From positions 1,860,001-1,924,000 of the forward strand of contig NZ_CP108677.1 of the NCBI RefSeq assembly GCF_035994945.1: 64,000 nt of DNA, read 5' to 3'. The DNA comes from Streptomyces sp. NBC_01216 (GTDB taxonomy: Bacteria > Actinomycetota > Actinomycetes > Streptomycetales > Streptomycetaceae). Numbering within the stretch: the first letter of the stretch is position 1; each line of letters begins with the position of its first letter. Positions 8,288 to 18,306 of this stretch are shown piece after piece. Position numbers and translations under genes: made by a program. Under the pieces are notes generated by a model, which did no database searches, had not been told where the DNA came from, and saw only the letters and a program-made list of their open reading frames with translations.

Positions 8288-9388
8288 TCAGGCCGAACCG
8301 ACGAAGATCACGAACAGTAGCCAGACGACCGGCGCCGTCGGCAGCAGGGAGTCGAGCCGGTCCATGATCCCCCCGTGGCCCGGAAGCAGCGTGCCCATGT
8401 CCTTGATGCCCAGATCGCGTTTGATCATCGACTCACCGAGATCGCCGAGCGTCGCGGTCGCCGCGACCGCCAGGCCGAGCAGCAGCCCCTGCCACCATGT
8501 GCCGTCGTCGATGAGGAACTGCATGCACAGCGCGCCCGCCGCCATCGCGAAGGCCACCGCGCCGAACAGTCCCTCCCGGGTCTTCCCGGGACTGATCCTC
8601 GGAGCCAGTTTGTGCTTGCCGAAGCGCCAGCCGATCGCGTACGCCCCCGTGTCGCTGACCACGGTCAGCACCAGGAAGGTCAGCACGCGCTGCGGGCCGT
8701 CGCCGGCGGTGAGCATCAACGCCACGAACGTCGCCAGGAACGGTACGTAGAACGCCGCGAAGACACCCGCCGTGACGTCCTTCAGATATCCCTCGGGAGG
8801 TTCCGTCATCCGCCACACGAGCACCGCGAGCGCCGTCAGAGCCATGGCGACCCAGGCGCCTTCCGCGCCCCGGAGGTAACCGGCGACGACCATCGCCGCG
8901 CCGCCGACGGCGAGCGGGACGAGCGGCGCCCTGATGGCCTTGCGCTCCTGGAGGCGGGAGGTGAGCTCCCACAGGCCGACCACGACGGCGACCGTTATGA
9001 CGCCGACGAACGCCGCCTTCCAGACGAACAGCGACGCGATGATGACGGCGCCGAGCCCGACGCCGACCCCTATGGCCGCACCCAGGTCACGCCCCGCGCT
9101 CTTCTTCCGCGGGGGCTGCGGAGCCGTAGCAGGCTGGTGCGGGGTGGGCATGGGCTCCTGCGGCTTCTCGTCACGGGACGGGTTCTCGTCACGGAACAGG
9201 GGGCCACTCGGCCGAGTGGCCCCCCGGTCGTCATCCTGGTCTCCGGCGGCCGGAACGTCGGGCACGATGGGCATGGGCCGAGTCTGCTGTGCGTCATGCC
9301 CATCGTAGGGGGGACCCGCCGGAAGGGGCCCCTGGTCGGGTCCCCGGTAGCCAGTGCCGGCCGGGGCCCCCCAGGAAGAGTCGTTCAT
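8288..9388 (-). CDS. cdsA: Phosphatidate cytidylyltransferase (CDP-diacylglycerol synthase)
   Basis: Membrane enzyme, 366 residues, that makes CDP-diacylglycerol from phosphatidic acid and CTP. The family signature is complete near the C-terminus: SMIKRDLGIKDMG followed by PGHGGIMDRLDS. Multiple membrane helices fill residues 105-365. The first 100 residues are a Pro/Gln/Asp-rich, presumably disordered cytoplasmic extension typical of Streptomyces versions and absent from E. coli CdsA. ATG 9388 overlaps the last base of the frr stop (TGATG), so the genes are translationally coupled. Confidence 0.95.
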   Translation of the reverse strand: MNDSSWGAPAGTGYRGPDQGPLPAGPPYDGHDAQQTRPMPIVPDVPAAGDQDDDRGATRPSGPLFRDENPSRDEKPQEPMPTPHQPATAPQPPRKKSAGRDLGAAIGVGVGLGAVIIASLFVWKAAFVGVITVAVVVGLWELTSRLQERKAIRAPLVPLAVGGAAMVVAGYLRGAEGAWVAMALTALAVLVWRMTEPPEGYLKDVTAGVFAAFYVPFLATFVALMLTAGDGPQRVLTFLVLTVVSDTGAYAIGWRFGKHKLAPRISPGKTREGLFGAVAFAMAAGALCMQFLIDDGTWWQGLLLGLAVAATATLGDLGESMIKRDLGIKDMGTLLPGHGGIMDRLDSLLPTAPVVWLLFVIFVGSA

Positions 9389-9948
9389 CAGACCTCGAGC
9401 AGCTCGGCTTCCTTGTGCTTGAGCAGCTCGTCCACCTGCGCGACGTACTTCGCGGTGGTGTCGTCGAGCTCCTTCTCGCCGCGACGGCCCTCGTCCTCGC
9501 CGACCTCACCGTCCTTGACCAGCTTGTCGATGGCCTCCTTCGCCTTGCGGCGCACCGAACGGATGGAGATCTTCGAGTCTTCGGCCTTGCCCTTGGCGAC
9601 CTTGATGTACTCGCGGCGGCGCTCCTCGGTGAGCTCCGGGAACACCACACGGATGATGTTGCCGTCGTTGCTCGGGTTGACGCCGAGGTCCGAGTCGCGG
9701 ATCGCCTGCTCGATGTTGCGTAGCGCGCTCTTGTCGAACGGGGTCACCACGGCCATCCGCGGCTCGGGCACCGAGAACGACGCCAGCTGATTGATCGGCG
9801 TGATCGCACCGTAGTAGTCGGCCACGATCTTGTTGAACATCGCCGGGTGCGCACGGCCGGTGCGGATCGCGGCGAAGTCCTCCTTGGCGACCACGACGGC
9901 CTTCTCCATCTTCTCCTCGGCCTCGAGGAGGGTCTCTTCGATCACCAC
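9388..9948 (-). CDS. frr: Ribosome recycling factor
   Basis: 186 residues, the standard length. It splits post-termination 70S ribosomes together with EF-G. The family motifs are clear: [14 protein letters not shown] near residue 25, [13 protein letters not shown] in the middle and [13 protein letters not shown] in the second long helix. It follows pyrH by 86 bp and is coupled to cdsA, giving the conserved rpsB-tsf-pyrH-frr-cdsA order seen across bacteria. Confidence 0.97.
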   Translation of the reverse strand: MVIEETLLEAEEKMEKAVVVAKEDFAAIRTGRAHPAMFNKIVADYYGAITPINQLASFSVPEPRMAVVTPFDKSALRNIEQAIRDSDLGVNPSNDGNIIRVVFPELTEERRREYIKVAKGKAEDSKISIRSVRRKAKEAIDKLVKDGEVGEDEGRRGEKELDDTTAKYVAQVDELLKHKEAELLEV

Positions 9949-10034
9949 TTGCTCCTGCGTGTCGTCGCGTCTTGTCCTGCACGGTGCACGACCGGCAGGG
10001 CTCTGTCCATCCCCTCGCGGGGCGGTACCCGGTT

Positions 10035-10799
10035 TCAGGCCCGGGTGCCCTGGTCGCTCACGAGAGTGCCGATCTTCTCACCCTTCACCGCGCGCGCGAT
10101 ATTGCCCTCGGCGAGCAGTTCGAAGACGAGGATCGGAAGGGTGTTGTCGCGGCACAGGGTGATGGCGGTGGCGTCGGCGACCTTCAGGTCGCGGGAGAGC
10201 ACCTCGCCGTACTCCAGCGCATCGAACTTGACCGCGTCGGGGTTGGTCTTCGGGTCGGAGTCGTAGACCCCGTCCACTCCGTTCTTGCCCATCAGCAGTG
10301 CCTGGGCGTCGATCTCCAGGGCCCGCTGCGCGGCCGTGGTGTCGGTGGAGAAGTACGGCATGCCCATACCGGCGCCGAAGATGACCACGCGGCCCTTCTC
10401 CAGGTGGCGCACGGCGCGGAGCGGGATGTACGGCTCCGCGACCTGCCCCATGGTGATGGCGGTCTGGACCCGGGAGTCGATGCCTTCCTTCTCCAGGAAG
10501 TCCTGGAGGGCGAGGCAGTTCATCACCGTGCCGAGCATGCCCATGTAGTCGGACCTGGCCCGGTCCATGCCGCGCACCTGCAGTTCGGCGCCGCGGAAGA
10601 AGTTGCCACCGCCGATCACGACCGCGATCTCCGCGCCGTCGCGCACGACCGCGGCGATCTCGCGCGCGATCTTGTGCACGACGTCGGGGTCGACGCCGAG
10701 TGCGCCGCCGCCGGCGAACGCCTCACCGGACAGCTTCAGCATGAAGCGTCCGGCCTTTTTGCCGTGGATGTCGTCGCCCTGTGCGGCGCCCTGGTTCAT
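10035..10799 (-). CDS. pyrH: UMP kinase
   Basis: 254-residue amino-acid-kinase-fold enzyme that phosphorylates UMP to UDP. Visible motifs are [13 protein letters not shown] at the N-terminus, [10 protein letters not shown] for phosphate binding, and the C-terminal [11 protein letters not shown]. Start ATG 10799 has GAGGAG eight bases upstream; a slightly longer reading from 10817 lacks one. It lies between tsf (160 bp upstream, with a hairpin in between) and frr. Confidence 0.96.
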   Translation of the reverse strand: MNQGAAQGDDIHGKKAGRFMLKLSGEAFAGGGALGVDPDVVHKIAREIAAVVRDGAEIAVVIGGGNFFRGAELQVRGMDRARSDYMGMLGTVMNCLALQDFLEKEGIDSRVQTAITMGQVAEPYIPLRAVRHLEKGRVVIFGAGMGMPYFSTDTTAAQRALEIDAQALLMGKNGVDGVYDSDPKTNPDAVKFDALEYGEVLSRDLKVADATAITLCRDNTLPILVFELLAEGNIARAVKGEKIGTLVSDQGTRA

Positions 10800-10826
10800 G
10801 GAGATCTCCTCGTGCACATACGACGA

Positions 10827-10874
10827 AGGCCATTGCCGATTGGGTCCTTGCGGCTTCCCTTACGGCAATGGCCT
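10827..10874 (-). terminator. Hairpin between tsf and pyrH
   Basis: AGGCCATTGCCG (10827-10838) pairs perfectly with CGGCAATGGCCT (10863-10874) around a 24-base loop. It lies in the 159-bp gap between the tsf stop and the pyrH start. There is no T run, so it could terminate, attenuate or stabilise the rpsB-tsf mRNA end. Confidence 0.5.
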
Positions 10875-10958
10875 CCTCGTCAGATCTGCGGTCGTCCTAC
10901 GCGAACGCGGACAACAGCTCCAGACCCTACCGGGGTCCGGTGTCCGTCGCGTACGGAC

Positions 10959-11795
10959 TCAGATGCCGACCTTGATGCGCGTGAAGCGCTTCAGGGTGAC
11001 ACCGGCCTCGTCCAGGATCTGCTGGACGGACTTCTTGTTGTCGAGCGCGTACGGCTGGCCGAGCAGCGTGGCGTCCTTGAAGAAGCCGTTGACGCGACCC
11101 TCGACGATCTTCGGGAGCGCGGCCTCGGGCTTGCCCTCGGCGCGGGTGGTCTCCTCGGCGACGCGACGCTCGGTCTCGACGACCTCGGCCGGAACGTCCT
11201 CACGGGTGAGGTACTTCGGCGCGAAGGCGGCGATGTGCTGCGCGACACCCTTGGCGATCTCGGCGTTCTCCTTGTCGAACTCGACGAGGACACCGATCTG
11301 CGGCGGGAGGTCGGGCATGGTGCGGTGCATGTACGCGGTGACGAAACCGTCGGCGTACTGCGCGAAGCGGTCCAGGACGATCTTCTCGCCCAGGTTGGCG
11401 TTGGCCTCGTCGACGTACGCCTGGACCGTCTTGCCGGCCTCGATCTCGGAGGCGAGCAGCGCCTCGAGGTCGGCCGGGGCGGAGGCGGCGACGTGCGCGG
11501 CGAGGGCGGCGGCGACGGCCTGGAACTTGTCGCCCTTGGCGACGAAGTCCGTCTCGCACTTCAGCTCGACCAGAACACCGGAGGTGTTGTCGTCGGCGAT
11601 GAGGGAGACGACGGCACCGTTCTCGGCGGAACGGCCCTCGCGCTTGGCGACGCCCTTCTGGCCCTTGATGCGCAGGGCCTCGACGGCCTTGTCGACGTTG
11701 CCGTCGGCCTCGTCCAGAGCCTTCTTGCAGTCCATCATGCCGGCGCCGGTGAGCTCACGGAGCTTCTTGACGTCAGCGGCGGTGTAGTTCGCCAT
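10959..11795 (-). CDS. tsf: Elongation factor Ts
   Basis: 278 residues, the guanine-nucleotide exchange factor for EF-Tu. The N-terminal UBA-like domain ([20 protein letters not shown]) is followed by the core signature [12 protein letters not shown] and two dimerisation subdomains ([20 protein letters not shown]). It follows rpsB by 111 bp on the same strand, with a strong hairpin in the gap, the usual rpsB-tsf operon. Confidence 0.97.
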   Translation of the reverse strand: MANYTAADVKKLRELTGAGMMDCKKALDEADGNVDKAVEALRIKGQKGVAKREGRSAENGAVVSLIADDNTSGVLVELKCETDFVAKGDKFQAVAAALAAHVAASAPADLEALLASEIEAGKTVQAYVDEANANLGEKIVLDRFAQYADGFVTAYMHRTMPDLPPQIGVLVEFDKENAEIAKGVAQHIAAFAPKYLTREDVPAEVVETERRVAEETTRAEGKPEAALPKIVEGRVNGFFKDATLLGQPYALDNKKSVQQILDEAGVTLKRFTRIKVGI

Positions 11796-11837
11796 GAGTC
11801 TGAGTTTCTCTCTCGAAGTCTGAAAGATCTACGGGTG

Positions 11838-11865
11838 GACGGCGGGGGCATCCGCCCCCGCCGTC
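11838..11865 (-). terminator. rpsB-tsf intercistronic hairpin
   Basis: GACGGCGGGGGC and its exact complement are separated by ATCC: a 12-bp, almost all-GC stem. It sits between the rpsB stop (11907) and the tsf start (11795) with no T tract. A partial terminator or RNase-protecting stem that sets a higher rpsB than tsf yield is the likely role. Confidence 0.6.
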
Positions 11866-11906
11866 GACATCCGAAACAACCGGACCTGTGCAGGTCAGGC
11901 GGTGGG

Positions 11907-12830
11907 TCAGGCCTGCTCGGCCTCGGCAGCCGGAGCCTCAGCGGCCGGAGCCTCGGCAGCGGGGGCCTCAGCGGCGGGCGCCTCGGCGGCCGGAGCCTCG
12001 GCGGCGGGCGCCTCGGCCGGCTTCTCGGCGGCCTCGTCCGAGTCGGCCTTCTTCTCACCCTCGAGCAGGTCGCGCTCCCACTCGGCGAGCGGCTCGCCGG
12101 CGGCCTTCTCACCCGGCTTCGAGTCGCCGGTCGCGGCGCCGGAGCGGGCGATGAGGCCCTCGGCGACGGCGTCGGCGATCACGCGGGTGAGCAGGGTGAC
12201 GGAGCGGATCGCGTCGTCGTTGCCCGGAATCTTGTAGTCGACCTCGTCGGGGTCGCAGTTGGTGTCCAGGATCGCGACGACCGGAATGTGGAGCTTGCGC
12301 GCCTCACCGACGGCGATGTGCTCCTTCTTGGTGTCGACGATCCAGACGGCGCTCGGCACCTTCTGCATCTCGCGGATACCACCGAGGGTCTTCTCCAGCT
12401 TGGCCTTCTCGCGGGAGAGGACCAGGAGCTCCTTCTTGGTGAGACCGGAGGCGGCCACATCCTCGAAGTCGATCTGCTCGAGCTCCTTGAGGCGCTGCAG
12501 ACGCTTGTAGACGGTGGAGAAGTTGGTGAGCATGCCACCGAGCCAACGCTGGTTGACGTACGGCATGCCGACGCGCGTCGCCTGCTCGGCGATGGCCTCC
12601 TGGGCCTGCTTCTTCGTACCCACGAACATGATGGAGCCGCCGTGTGCGACGGTCTCCTTGACGAACTCGTAGGCGCGGTCGATGTACGACAGCGACTGGA
12701 GCAGGTCGATGATGTAGATGCCGTTGCGCTCCGTGAAGATGAAGCGCTTCATCTTCGGGTTCCAACGACGGGTCTGGTGACCGAAGTGGACGCCGCTCTC
12801 CAGCAGCTCCCGCATCGTGACGACGGCCAT
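11907..12830 (-). CDS. rpsB: 30S ribosomal protein S2
   Basis: 307 residues, start ATG 12830 with AAGGAG upstream. The S2 core is clear: [42 protein letters not shown] and the C-terminal [15 protein letters not shown]. After about residue 265 comes an unusual tail, Glu-rich and then built of repeated EAPAA units (six tandem copies) ending in EQA. S2 of E. coli is 241 residues, so this 45-50 residue tail is a lineage extension, probably disordered and acidic. First gene of the rpsB-tsf operon; divergent from the M23 peptidase. Confidence 0.97.
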   Translation of the reverse strand: MAVVTMRELLESGVHFGHQTRRWNPKMKRFIFTERNGIYIIDLLQSLSYIDRAYEFVKETVAHGGSIMFVGTKKQAQEAIAEQATRVGMPYVNQRWLGGMLTNFSTVYKRLQRLKELEQIDFEDVAASGLTKKELLVLSREKAKLEKTLGGIREMQKVPSAVWIVDTKKEHIAVGEARKLHIPVVAILDTNCDPDEVDYKIPGNDDAIRSVTLLTRVIADAVAEGLIARSGAATGDSKPGEKAAGEPLAEWERDLLEGEKKADSDEAAEKPAEAPAAEAPAAEAPAAEAPAAEAPAAEAPAAEAEQA

Positions 12831-13083
12831 GGCCGTATCTCCTTGGGTTTCTCGGTTATGTCCTGACGCCTCGACGCGCCGTGCCACGAAGGACCGAAAG
12901 GCGCTGCCACGACCGGTGAGGGTGGTGGTGGGGCGTGCGAAGTCGACCCGGTGACCCGGATCGCCATAGGAAGTGTACGGGACCCGGGGGGTGCCGGGTG
13001 ACGGCGCTGTCCACAACCGACCGGTAGTCCACAGATATCCGCCATGATCCGCACGAATCCCTCCCGCGCGGGACGGTATCCCC

Positions 13084-13551
13084 ATGCACCTCACACCATG
13101 GGTCCTCGCCCTCGCCCTCATGTGGCCCGTCGGCACCTCTCCCCCGGACGTCGTCCGGGGCTGGGAACCGCCGGCCGGGCCGTACGCCGCGGGCCACCGC
13201 GGCGTCGACCTCGCCGCGCCGCCCGGCACGGAGGTCCGCGCCGTGGCCTCCGGGCTGGTCACCTTCGCCGGCCCGGTCGCCGGACGCGGCGTCCTCACGG
13301 TCACGCTGTCCGGCCGGAGCTCCCCTCCCCTGCGGACCACATACGAGCCTGTGACGCCCCTGGTGCCCCGGGGCACCACCGTCACCCGCGGCCAGGTGGT
13401 GGCCACACTCGCACCACAGCGGAAAAGCGCCCCGCACTGCCCCGAGTCCTGCCTGCACTGGGGCCTGCTGAGAGGCGACACCTACCTGAACCCCCTGCGC
13501 CTGCCGCACCAGGGCCCCTCCCGCCTGCTCCCCGTACACGGCGCGCCCTGA
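13084..13551 (+). CDS. Secreted M23/LytM-type peptidase domain protein
   Basis: 155 residues with an N-terminal hydrophobic signal ([17 protein letters not shown]) and then a single LytM-fold domain. [16 protein letters not shown] carries the first His and the Asp of the zinc site, and [14 protein letters not shown] carries the later His with the conserved G and the N-P-L ending. The ESCLHWG stretch has two cysteines nearby (HCPESC) that could form a disulphide. Expected to cut peptidoglycan cross-links or act as a LytM regulator. It is divergent from rpsB and convergent with the TetR gene. Confidence 0.85.
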   Translation: MHLTPWVLALALMWPVGTSPPDVVRGWEPPAGPYAAGHRGVDLAAPPGTEVRAVASGLVTFAGPVAGRGVLTVTLSGRSSPPLRTTYEPVTPLVPRGTTVTRGQVVATLAPQRKSAPHCPESCLHWGLLRGDTYLNPLRLPHQGPSRLLPVHGAP

Positions 13552-13638
13552 CCTGCGGGACTGGGAGGCGGGAACGAGAAGGACCGAGGGAAGGGAGGGG
13601 GTGGGGGCGGGCGGCCCCCCGGGCGGGTGGGGAGCCGG

Positions 13639-14220
13639 TCAGCCGCGGGCGCCGCGCAGGGCCATGGAGACCGCTGCCTGGGTGATCTGTCCGGGTTCCT
13701 CGGCCGCTCCCAGTTCGATGCGGCGGACGGCCGCGTCCACCACGCCCTGGAGCAGCATGGCTCCGAGGCGGGGCTGGTCCTGGCCGAGGTCGCCGAGCAC
13801 CTCGACGATCATGGATACGAGCCCTCCGTGGGCTGCGCGGATCTTCTCGCGGGCGCCGTCGTCGAGCTCACTGACCGAGATCGCGACGACCGCTCGGTGC
13901 CGGCGGTCGCCGACCAGCTCCAGTTGCCTGCGGACGTACGCCTCGACCTTGTCCTCGGGGGTCGCCGCGCGCGCCATGGCCGCCTCGACCTCGGCCGCCC
14001 AGACCGGGAAGTCGACGGCGCACAGTTCTTCGACGACGGCCGCGCGCGAGCGGAAGTACTCGTACACCGACGAGCGGGCGAGACCCGTGCGCTCGGCGAG
14101 GGCGGGGAAGGTCAGCGCCTCCGTACCGCCCTCGGACAGCAGGGATCGTGCGGCGTCCAGCAGGGCGCCGCGTTGCATCGTCCGGTGCTCGGCCACACTG
14201 GCCGCTCGAATCCTGGGCAC
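13639..14220 (-). CDS. TetR-family transcriptional regulator
   Basis: 193 residues. The N-terminal DNA-binding domain is typical: ALLDAARSLLSEGG, then LTFPALAERTGLARSSVYEYF with the turn and recognition helix ending at about residue 57. The C-terminal ligand domain has no recognisable effector signature. It is the downstream neighbour of whiG on the same strand (32-bp gap), an arrangement I recall from other streptomycetes, so it may share read-through from whiG. Targets unknown. Confidence 0.88.
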   Translation of the reverse strand: MPRIRAASVAEHRTMQRGALLDAARSLLSEGGTEALTFPALAERTGLARSSVYEYFRSRAAVVEELCAVDFPVWAAEVEAAMARAATPEDKVEAYVRRQLELVGDRRHRAVVAISVSELDDGAREKIRAAHGGLVSMIVEVLGDLGQDQPRLGAMLLQGVVDAAVRRIELGAAEEPGQITQAAVSMALRGARG

Positions 14221-14252
14221 GGCTCCACTGTACGACCGGGGTTGCGGCGTCG

Positions 14253-15089
14253 TCAGCGTCCCGCGTCGGCGAGCTTGGCCCGCAGCTGCAGGACGGACTT
14301 GGTATGGATCTGGCTGACGCGGCTCTCGGTGACGCCGAGGACGTTTCCGATCTCGGCGAGGGTGAGGCCCTCGTAGTAGTACAGCGTGACGACGGTCTTC
14401 TCGCGCTCGGGGAGGGTGTTGATGGCGCGGGCGAGGAGTCGTCGCAGTTCACGGTCCTCGGCGATCTCGACCGGATTGTCGGCGGCGGTGTCCTCGAGGG
14501 TGTCCATGAGCGACAGCCGGTCGCCGCCCTCGCCACCGACGTGCAGGAGCTCCTCGAGGGCCACGACGTTCGCCAGGGACAACTGGCTGAAAACCGCGTG
14601 GAGTTCCTCGAGTCCGATGCCCAGTTCGGCGGCCACCTCGCCCTCGGATGGAGTGCGGCGCAGCCGGGCTTCGAGGGTGGCGTAGGCACGCTCGACGTTG
14701 CGTGCCTTCTGGCGGACGGAGCGGGGGATCCAGTCGAGGGCGCGCAGTTCGTCGATCATCGCGCCGCGGATGCGGGTGATGGCGTACGTCTCGAACTTGA
14801 TCGCGCGTTCGACGTCGAACTTCTCGATGGCGTCGATGAGTCCGAAGACACCGGAGGAGACGAAGTCGGCCTGCTCGACGTTGGAGGGCAGCCCCACACT
14901 GACGCGTCCGGCGACGTACTTCACCAGGGGCGAGTAGTGAAGGATCAGCTGCTCCCGGAGCCGCTCGTCACCCGTGTCCTTGTAGGACCGCCAGAGCTCG
15001 TCGAGCGATGTCGGTGCGGGCGGTCGCACGGTGCCCCGGGCTGCTGGGGGCACCGCAGCGCGGTCAGACCCGGAGGTGTGCTGGGGCAT
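14253..15089 (-). CDS. whiG: RNA polymerase sigma factor WhiG (sporulation, FliA family)
   Basis: 278 residues, start ATG 15089 ([15 protein letters not shown]), very close to S. coelicolor WhiG as I recall it. Region 2 is visible as [16 protein letters not shown] and [18 protein letters not shown]. Region 3 is [15 protein letters not shown], and region 4 is [18 protein letters not shown] followed by [16 protein letters not shown]. WhiG starts the change from aerial hyphae to spore chains, and its activity is held by the anti-sigma factor RsiG with c-di-GMP; rsiG is not in this window. Upstream alternative starts add no conserved sequence. Confidence 0.97.
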   Translation of the reverse strand: MPQHTSGSDRAAVPPAARGTVRPPAPTSLDELWRSYKDTGDERLREQLILHYSPLVKYVAGRVSVGLPSNVEQADFVSSGVFGLIDAIEKFDVERAIKFETYAITRIRGAMIDELRALDWIPRSVRQKARNVERAYATLEARLRRTPSEGEVAAELGIGLEELHAVFSQLSLANVVALEELLHVGGEGGDRLSLMDTLEDTAADNPVEIAEDRELRRLLARAINTLPEREKTVVTLYYYEGLTLAEIGNVLGVTESRVSQIHTKSVLQLRAKLADAGR

Positions 15090-15328
15090 GCGTTGCCTTG
15101 AGCCGTTCTGCCGTGGAGTGAGTAGGGGTGTGTGTCCGGTGGTGGATCCTGGCGAGCGTAGCGTGACTGGACTGTTGCGGTGAGCGAACCTCTGCGGATC
15201 GCGCCGGTCCGGGTGGACGCGCTCGTCCACATCTTCGAACCCGGGCCGTGGCGCGTGCCGGCCCCTCAGGCAGGGCCGAGAGAACTCGATTGTTCATCTG
15301 CATCACCTTTTCACCCGAATGCTCCAGG

Positions 15329-16696
15329 TCAAGTACCGCCTCGCCGCGCGTTCGGCCGCCGGGTGGCCTGGTGTGTCAACTTCCAGTCGTCTCCGTGGCG
15401 TTCGACGAAGCCGAGTGCGTGCAGTTCGTACAGTCTGGCGAGGGTGTCGTCGCCGGTGGCTCCGGCACGTCGGGCGATGCCGGCGAGGGACGCGGGCCGG
15501 CCGGCGGGAAGTGCTTCGAGGACCTGGGTACCGGCGGGGGCGAGGAGGTCCCTGGGCAGGACGGGTCCGCGCCGCTCGGGGGCGAACTGACCCATGTCTC
15601 CGACGAGTTCGATGATGTCGTCGACGTCCGTGACGAGGGTGGCCTCGGCGCGCAGGAGTTCGTGGACGCCCGTGGAGAGTCCGCTGCTGACGGGGCCGGG
15701 GATGCCCATGGTGTGGCGGCCGAGTCGCTGGGCGGCACGAGCGGTGACGAGGGAGCCGCTGCGGTACTCGGCTTCGACGACGACGGTGCCGCGGGTGAGG
15801 GCCGCGATGACGCGGTTGCGGAGGATGAAGCGGCTGGGGGTGGGATGACTGCCCGGCGGCAGTTCGCCGATGACCAGGCCCTGTTCGGCGATGCGCCGGA
15901 TGAGTCCGGCGTGGCCGCGGGGGTAGGGATTGTCGACACCGCTGGCGAGGACCGCGACGGTGGCGCCGTGGGCGGCGAGGGCGCCGCGGTGGGCGGCACC
16001 GTCGATACCGAAGGCGGCGCCTGAGACGACGACCCAGCCGCGTTCGGCGAGGCCGGAGGCGAGCGTGGTGGCCGTGTGGGCGCCGTAGGACGTGCAGGCG
16101 CGGGCGCCGACCAGGGCGACGGAGCGCAGGGCCCAGGTGCGCAGGTCGGCGCTGCCGTGAATCCAGAGGCCGATGGGGCGGGCGTCGCCGAGGTCGTCGA
16201 GTTGACGGGGCCATTCGGTGTCGCCGGGGACGACGAGTCTTCCGCCGTACGCGTCGAGGGCGTCGAGGTCGCGGCGAGCGTCGGCTTCGGCCGCGCGGCG
16301 GCGCCAGCCGTCGACGCGCTTCGCGCCGGTGCCGGGGAAGGGGCCGGCGCCGGGGGCGCCCGGGGCGCCCGGGTCCGGAGCGTTGGTGCTCGTGGGGGCG
16401 GTGTCCGTGCCGTGGACGCCCGGAGGGCTGGTGCCCTGGGCGTGGGTGCCCGGAGAGTGTGTGTCGTCTCCCAGGGCCGGCCGTTCAAGTGGTCGTGACT
16501 TCCGTTGGTGGGCGGCGCGGGTGTCGGCGGGCGGGGGCGCGGAGTCCGGGACGCCGTGGCCCGGCGTGGCCTTGAGGTGCCGGAGGAAGCCGATGGCTCC
16601 GTAGCGGCGGAGCCATCGGCCCGCGTGCTCGTCGCCGGGTTCGACGATGCGGGTCAGGGCCGCGCGGGCGAGGCGCTCCTCGTGTGGGGCGGTCAT
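15329..16696 (-). CDS. dprA: DNA-processing protein DprA/Smf
   Basis: 455 residues. The Rossmann-like DprA core spans roughly residues 160-380: VALVGARACTSYG, SGAAFGIDGAAHRGAL, VAVLASGVDNPYPRGH, and SRFILRNRVIAALT with EAEYRSGSLVTARAA. A winged C-terminal DML1-like domain ends the protein (LEALPAGRPASLAGIARRAG). Residues about 50-130 are an unusual Pro/Gly/Thr-rich insert between the N-terminal helical region and the core. DprA loads RecA on single-stranded DNA in competent bacteria; Streptomyces is not known to be naturally competent, so its role is probably in recombination. Coupled to comM by a 4-bp ATGA overlap. Confidence 0.93.
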   Translation of the reverse strand: MTAPHEERLARAALTRIVEPGDEHAGRWLRRYGAIGFLRHLKATPGHGVPDSAPPPADTRAAHQRKSRPLERPALGDDTHSPGTHAQGTSPPGVHGTDTAPTSTNAPDPGAPGAPGAGPFPGTGAKRVDGWRRRAAEADARRDLDALDAYGGRLVVPGDTEWPRQLDDLGDARPIGLWIHGSADLRTWALRSVALVGARACTSYGAHTATTLASGLAERGWVVVSGAAFGIDGAAHRGALAAHGATVAVLASGVDNPYPRGHAGLIRRIAEQGLVIGELPPGSHPTPSRFILRNRVIAALTRGTVVVEAEYRSGSLVTARAAQRLGRHTMGIPGPVSSGLSTGVHELLRAEATLVTDVDDIIELVGDMGQFAPERRGPVLPRDLLAPAGTQVLEALPAGRPASLAGIARRAGATGDDTLARLYELHALGFVERHGDDWKLTHQATRRPNARRGGT

Positions 16697-18306
16697 GGCC
16701 GGACTCCGGTCGTGGCGGGGACGCCCCGGGAGATTCCGGTGCGCAGTTCGAGGGCGAGGCCGACGTCCTGGGCGTCGGGGCGGTCGTGTCCGGAGAGGTC
16801 GGCGACGGTCCAGGCGACGCGCAGGACGCGGTCGAGTCCACGGGCGGTGAGGAGTCCTCGGTCGATGTCGCGTTCGGCGGCGTCGAGGGCGCCGTGGCCG
16901 ACGAGGTAGCGGGTTCGCAGTTCGTGTCCGGGGATCTCGCTGTTGACGGTCCAGGGAGTGCCGGTGAGGCGGGCGGCGGCGCGAGCGCGGGCCTCGCGCA
17001 CGCGGTCGGCGACGGTCGCGGTGGAGTCGTTCCGGCCTTCCTGGGCGAGGAGTTCGGCGCGGGTGACGGGTTCGGCTTCGACGCGCAGGTCGATACGGTC
17101 GAGGAGGGGGCCGGAGAGTCGCGCCTGGTAGCGGCGGATCTGGGAGGCGGGGCATTCGCAGCCGGTGCCGCGGAGGCCGTGCCGGCCGCAGGGGCAGGGA
17201 TTGGCGGCCAGCGCGAGGAGGAAGCGGGCGGGAAGTCGTACGACGCCGGCGGCGCGGGCGACGACGACGTGCCCGGATTCGAGGGGCTGGCGCAGTGCGT
17301 CGAGGGCTTTGGCGGAGAACTCGGGAGCCTCGTCGAGGAAGAGGACGCCGCGGTGGGCCAGGCTGACGGCGCCGGGGCGCGGGAGGCCGTTGCCGCCGCC
17401 GACGAGGGACTGCATGGTGGCGGAGTGGTGGGGGGCGCAGTAGGGGGCGCGTCGGACGAGGGGTTCACCGGGCGGGAGGATGCCGGCGACGGAGTGGACG
17501 GCGGTGGCTTCGAGTGACTCCTGGCGGTTGAGTGGCGGGAGGATGCCGGGGAGTCGTTCGGCGAGCATGGTCTTGCCCGCTCCGGGTGGGCCGGAGAGCA
17601 GGAGATGGTGGTTGCCCGCGGCGGCGACTTCGAGAGCCCGGCGGGCGTGGTGCTGTCCGGCGACCTCGGCGAGGTCGGGTCCGTCGGCGGGGCCGGCGGC
17701 GAGTCCCGTGCCGAGGCCGGCTCCGGGGATGAGAAGCCCGGAGAGCATGGCGTCCGGGCGGCCGGGGTAGGTGGTCTCCTCCGGGGGGACGGGGGCGCCG
17801 GTGAGGAGGGCGATGAGCTGGCGCAGGCTGTGGACGCCGAGGACGGAGACGCCGGGGACGAGCGCGGCTTCGCCGGCGGTCTGTTCGGGGACGACGACTC
17901 GCCGGTAGCCCGCTTCGGCGGCGGCGAGGACGGCGGGCAGGACGCCTCGTACGGGGCGTACGCGTCCGTCGAGGCCGAGTTCTCCGATGAGGACGAGGTC
18001 GGCGATGTCGCGGGGGTCGATGCGTTCGGCGGCGCCGAGGACGGCGGCGGCGACGGCGATGTCGAATCCGCTTCCGCCCTTGGGGACGGAGGCGGGGCTG
18101 AGCCCGACGGTGAGCTTCTTCTGGGGCCATTCGGCGTCGGAGTTGACGATGGCGGCGCGGACGCGGTCCCGGCTTTCGGAGAGGCTCTTGTCCGGGAGGC
18201 CGACGAGGGTGAAGGCGGCGACTCCGGGTTCCAGGTCGGCCTGGACCTCGACGACGACCCCTTCGACGCCGACGAGTGCCACGGAGCAGGTGCGCGCGAA
18301 GCCCAT
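16693..18306 (-). CDS. comM: YifB/ComM-family Mg-chelatase-like AAA+ ATPase
   Basis: 537 residues. An N-terminal Lon-protease-like domain (GFARTCSVALVGVEG to GELGLDGRVRPVRG) is followed by an AAA+ module with Walker A GPPGAGKTM near residue 240 and Walker B GVLFLDEAPEF. Four cysteines in NPCPCGRHGLRGTGCECPA could bind zinc. The C-terminal helical lid includes DRIDLRVE. ComM in Vibrio and Haemophilus is a hexameric helicase that extends branch migration of incoming DNA. The start ATG overlaps the yraN stop by one base, and the 3' end overlaps dprA by four. Confidence 0.93.
   Translation of the reverse strand: MGFARTCSVALVGVEGVVVEVQADLEPGVAAFTLVGLPDKSLSESRDRVRAAIVNSDAEWPQKKLTVGLSPASVPKGGSGFDIAVAAAVLGAAERIDPRDIADLVLIGELGLDGRVRPVRGVLPAVLAAAEAGYRRVVVPEQTAGEAALVPGVSVLGVHSLRQLIALLTGAPVPPEETTYPGRPDAMLSGLLIPGAGLGTGLAAGPADGPDLAEVAGQHHARRALEVAAAGNHHLLLSGPPGAGKTMLAERLPGILPPLNRQESLEATAVHSVAGILPPGEPLVRRAPYCAPHHSATMQSLVGGGNGLPRPGAVSLAHRGVLFLDEAPEFSAKALDALRQPLESGHVVVARAAGVVRLPARFLLALAANPCPCGRHGLRGTGCECPASQIRRYQARLSGPLLDRIDLRVEAEPVTRAELLAQEGRNDSTATVADRVREARARAAARLTGTPWTVNSEIPGHELRTRYLVGHGALDAAERDIDRGLLTARGLDRVLRVAWTVADLSGHDRPDAQDVGLALELRTGISRGVPATTGVRP

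Noticed and set aside
8375..9790. 471-codon open frame on the plus strand
   Set aside because: Antisense shadow of cdsA and frr.
9972..12866. 964-codon open frame on the plus strand
   Set aside because: It is antisense to pyrH, tsf and rpsB, whose proteins are unmistakable; GC-rich coding DNA leaves long open antisense frames.
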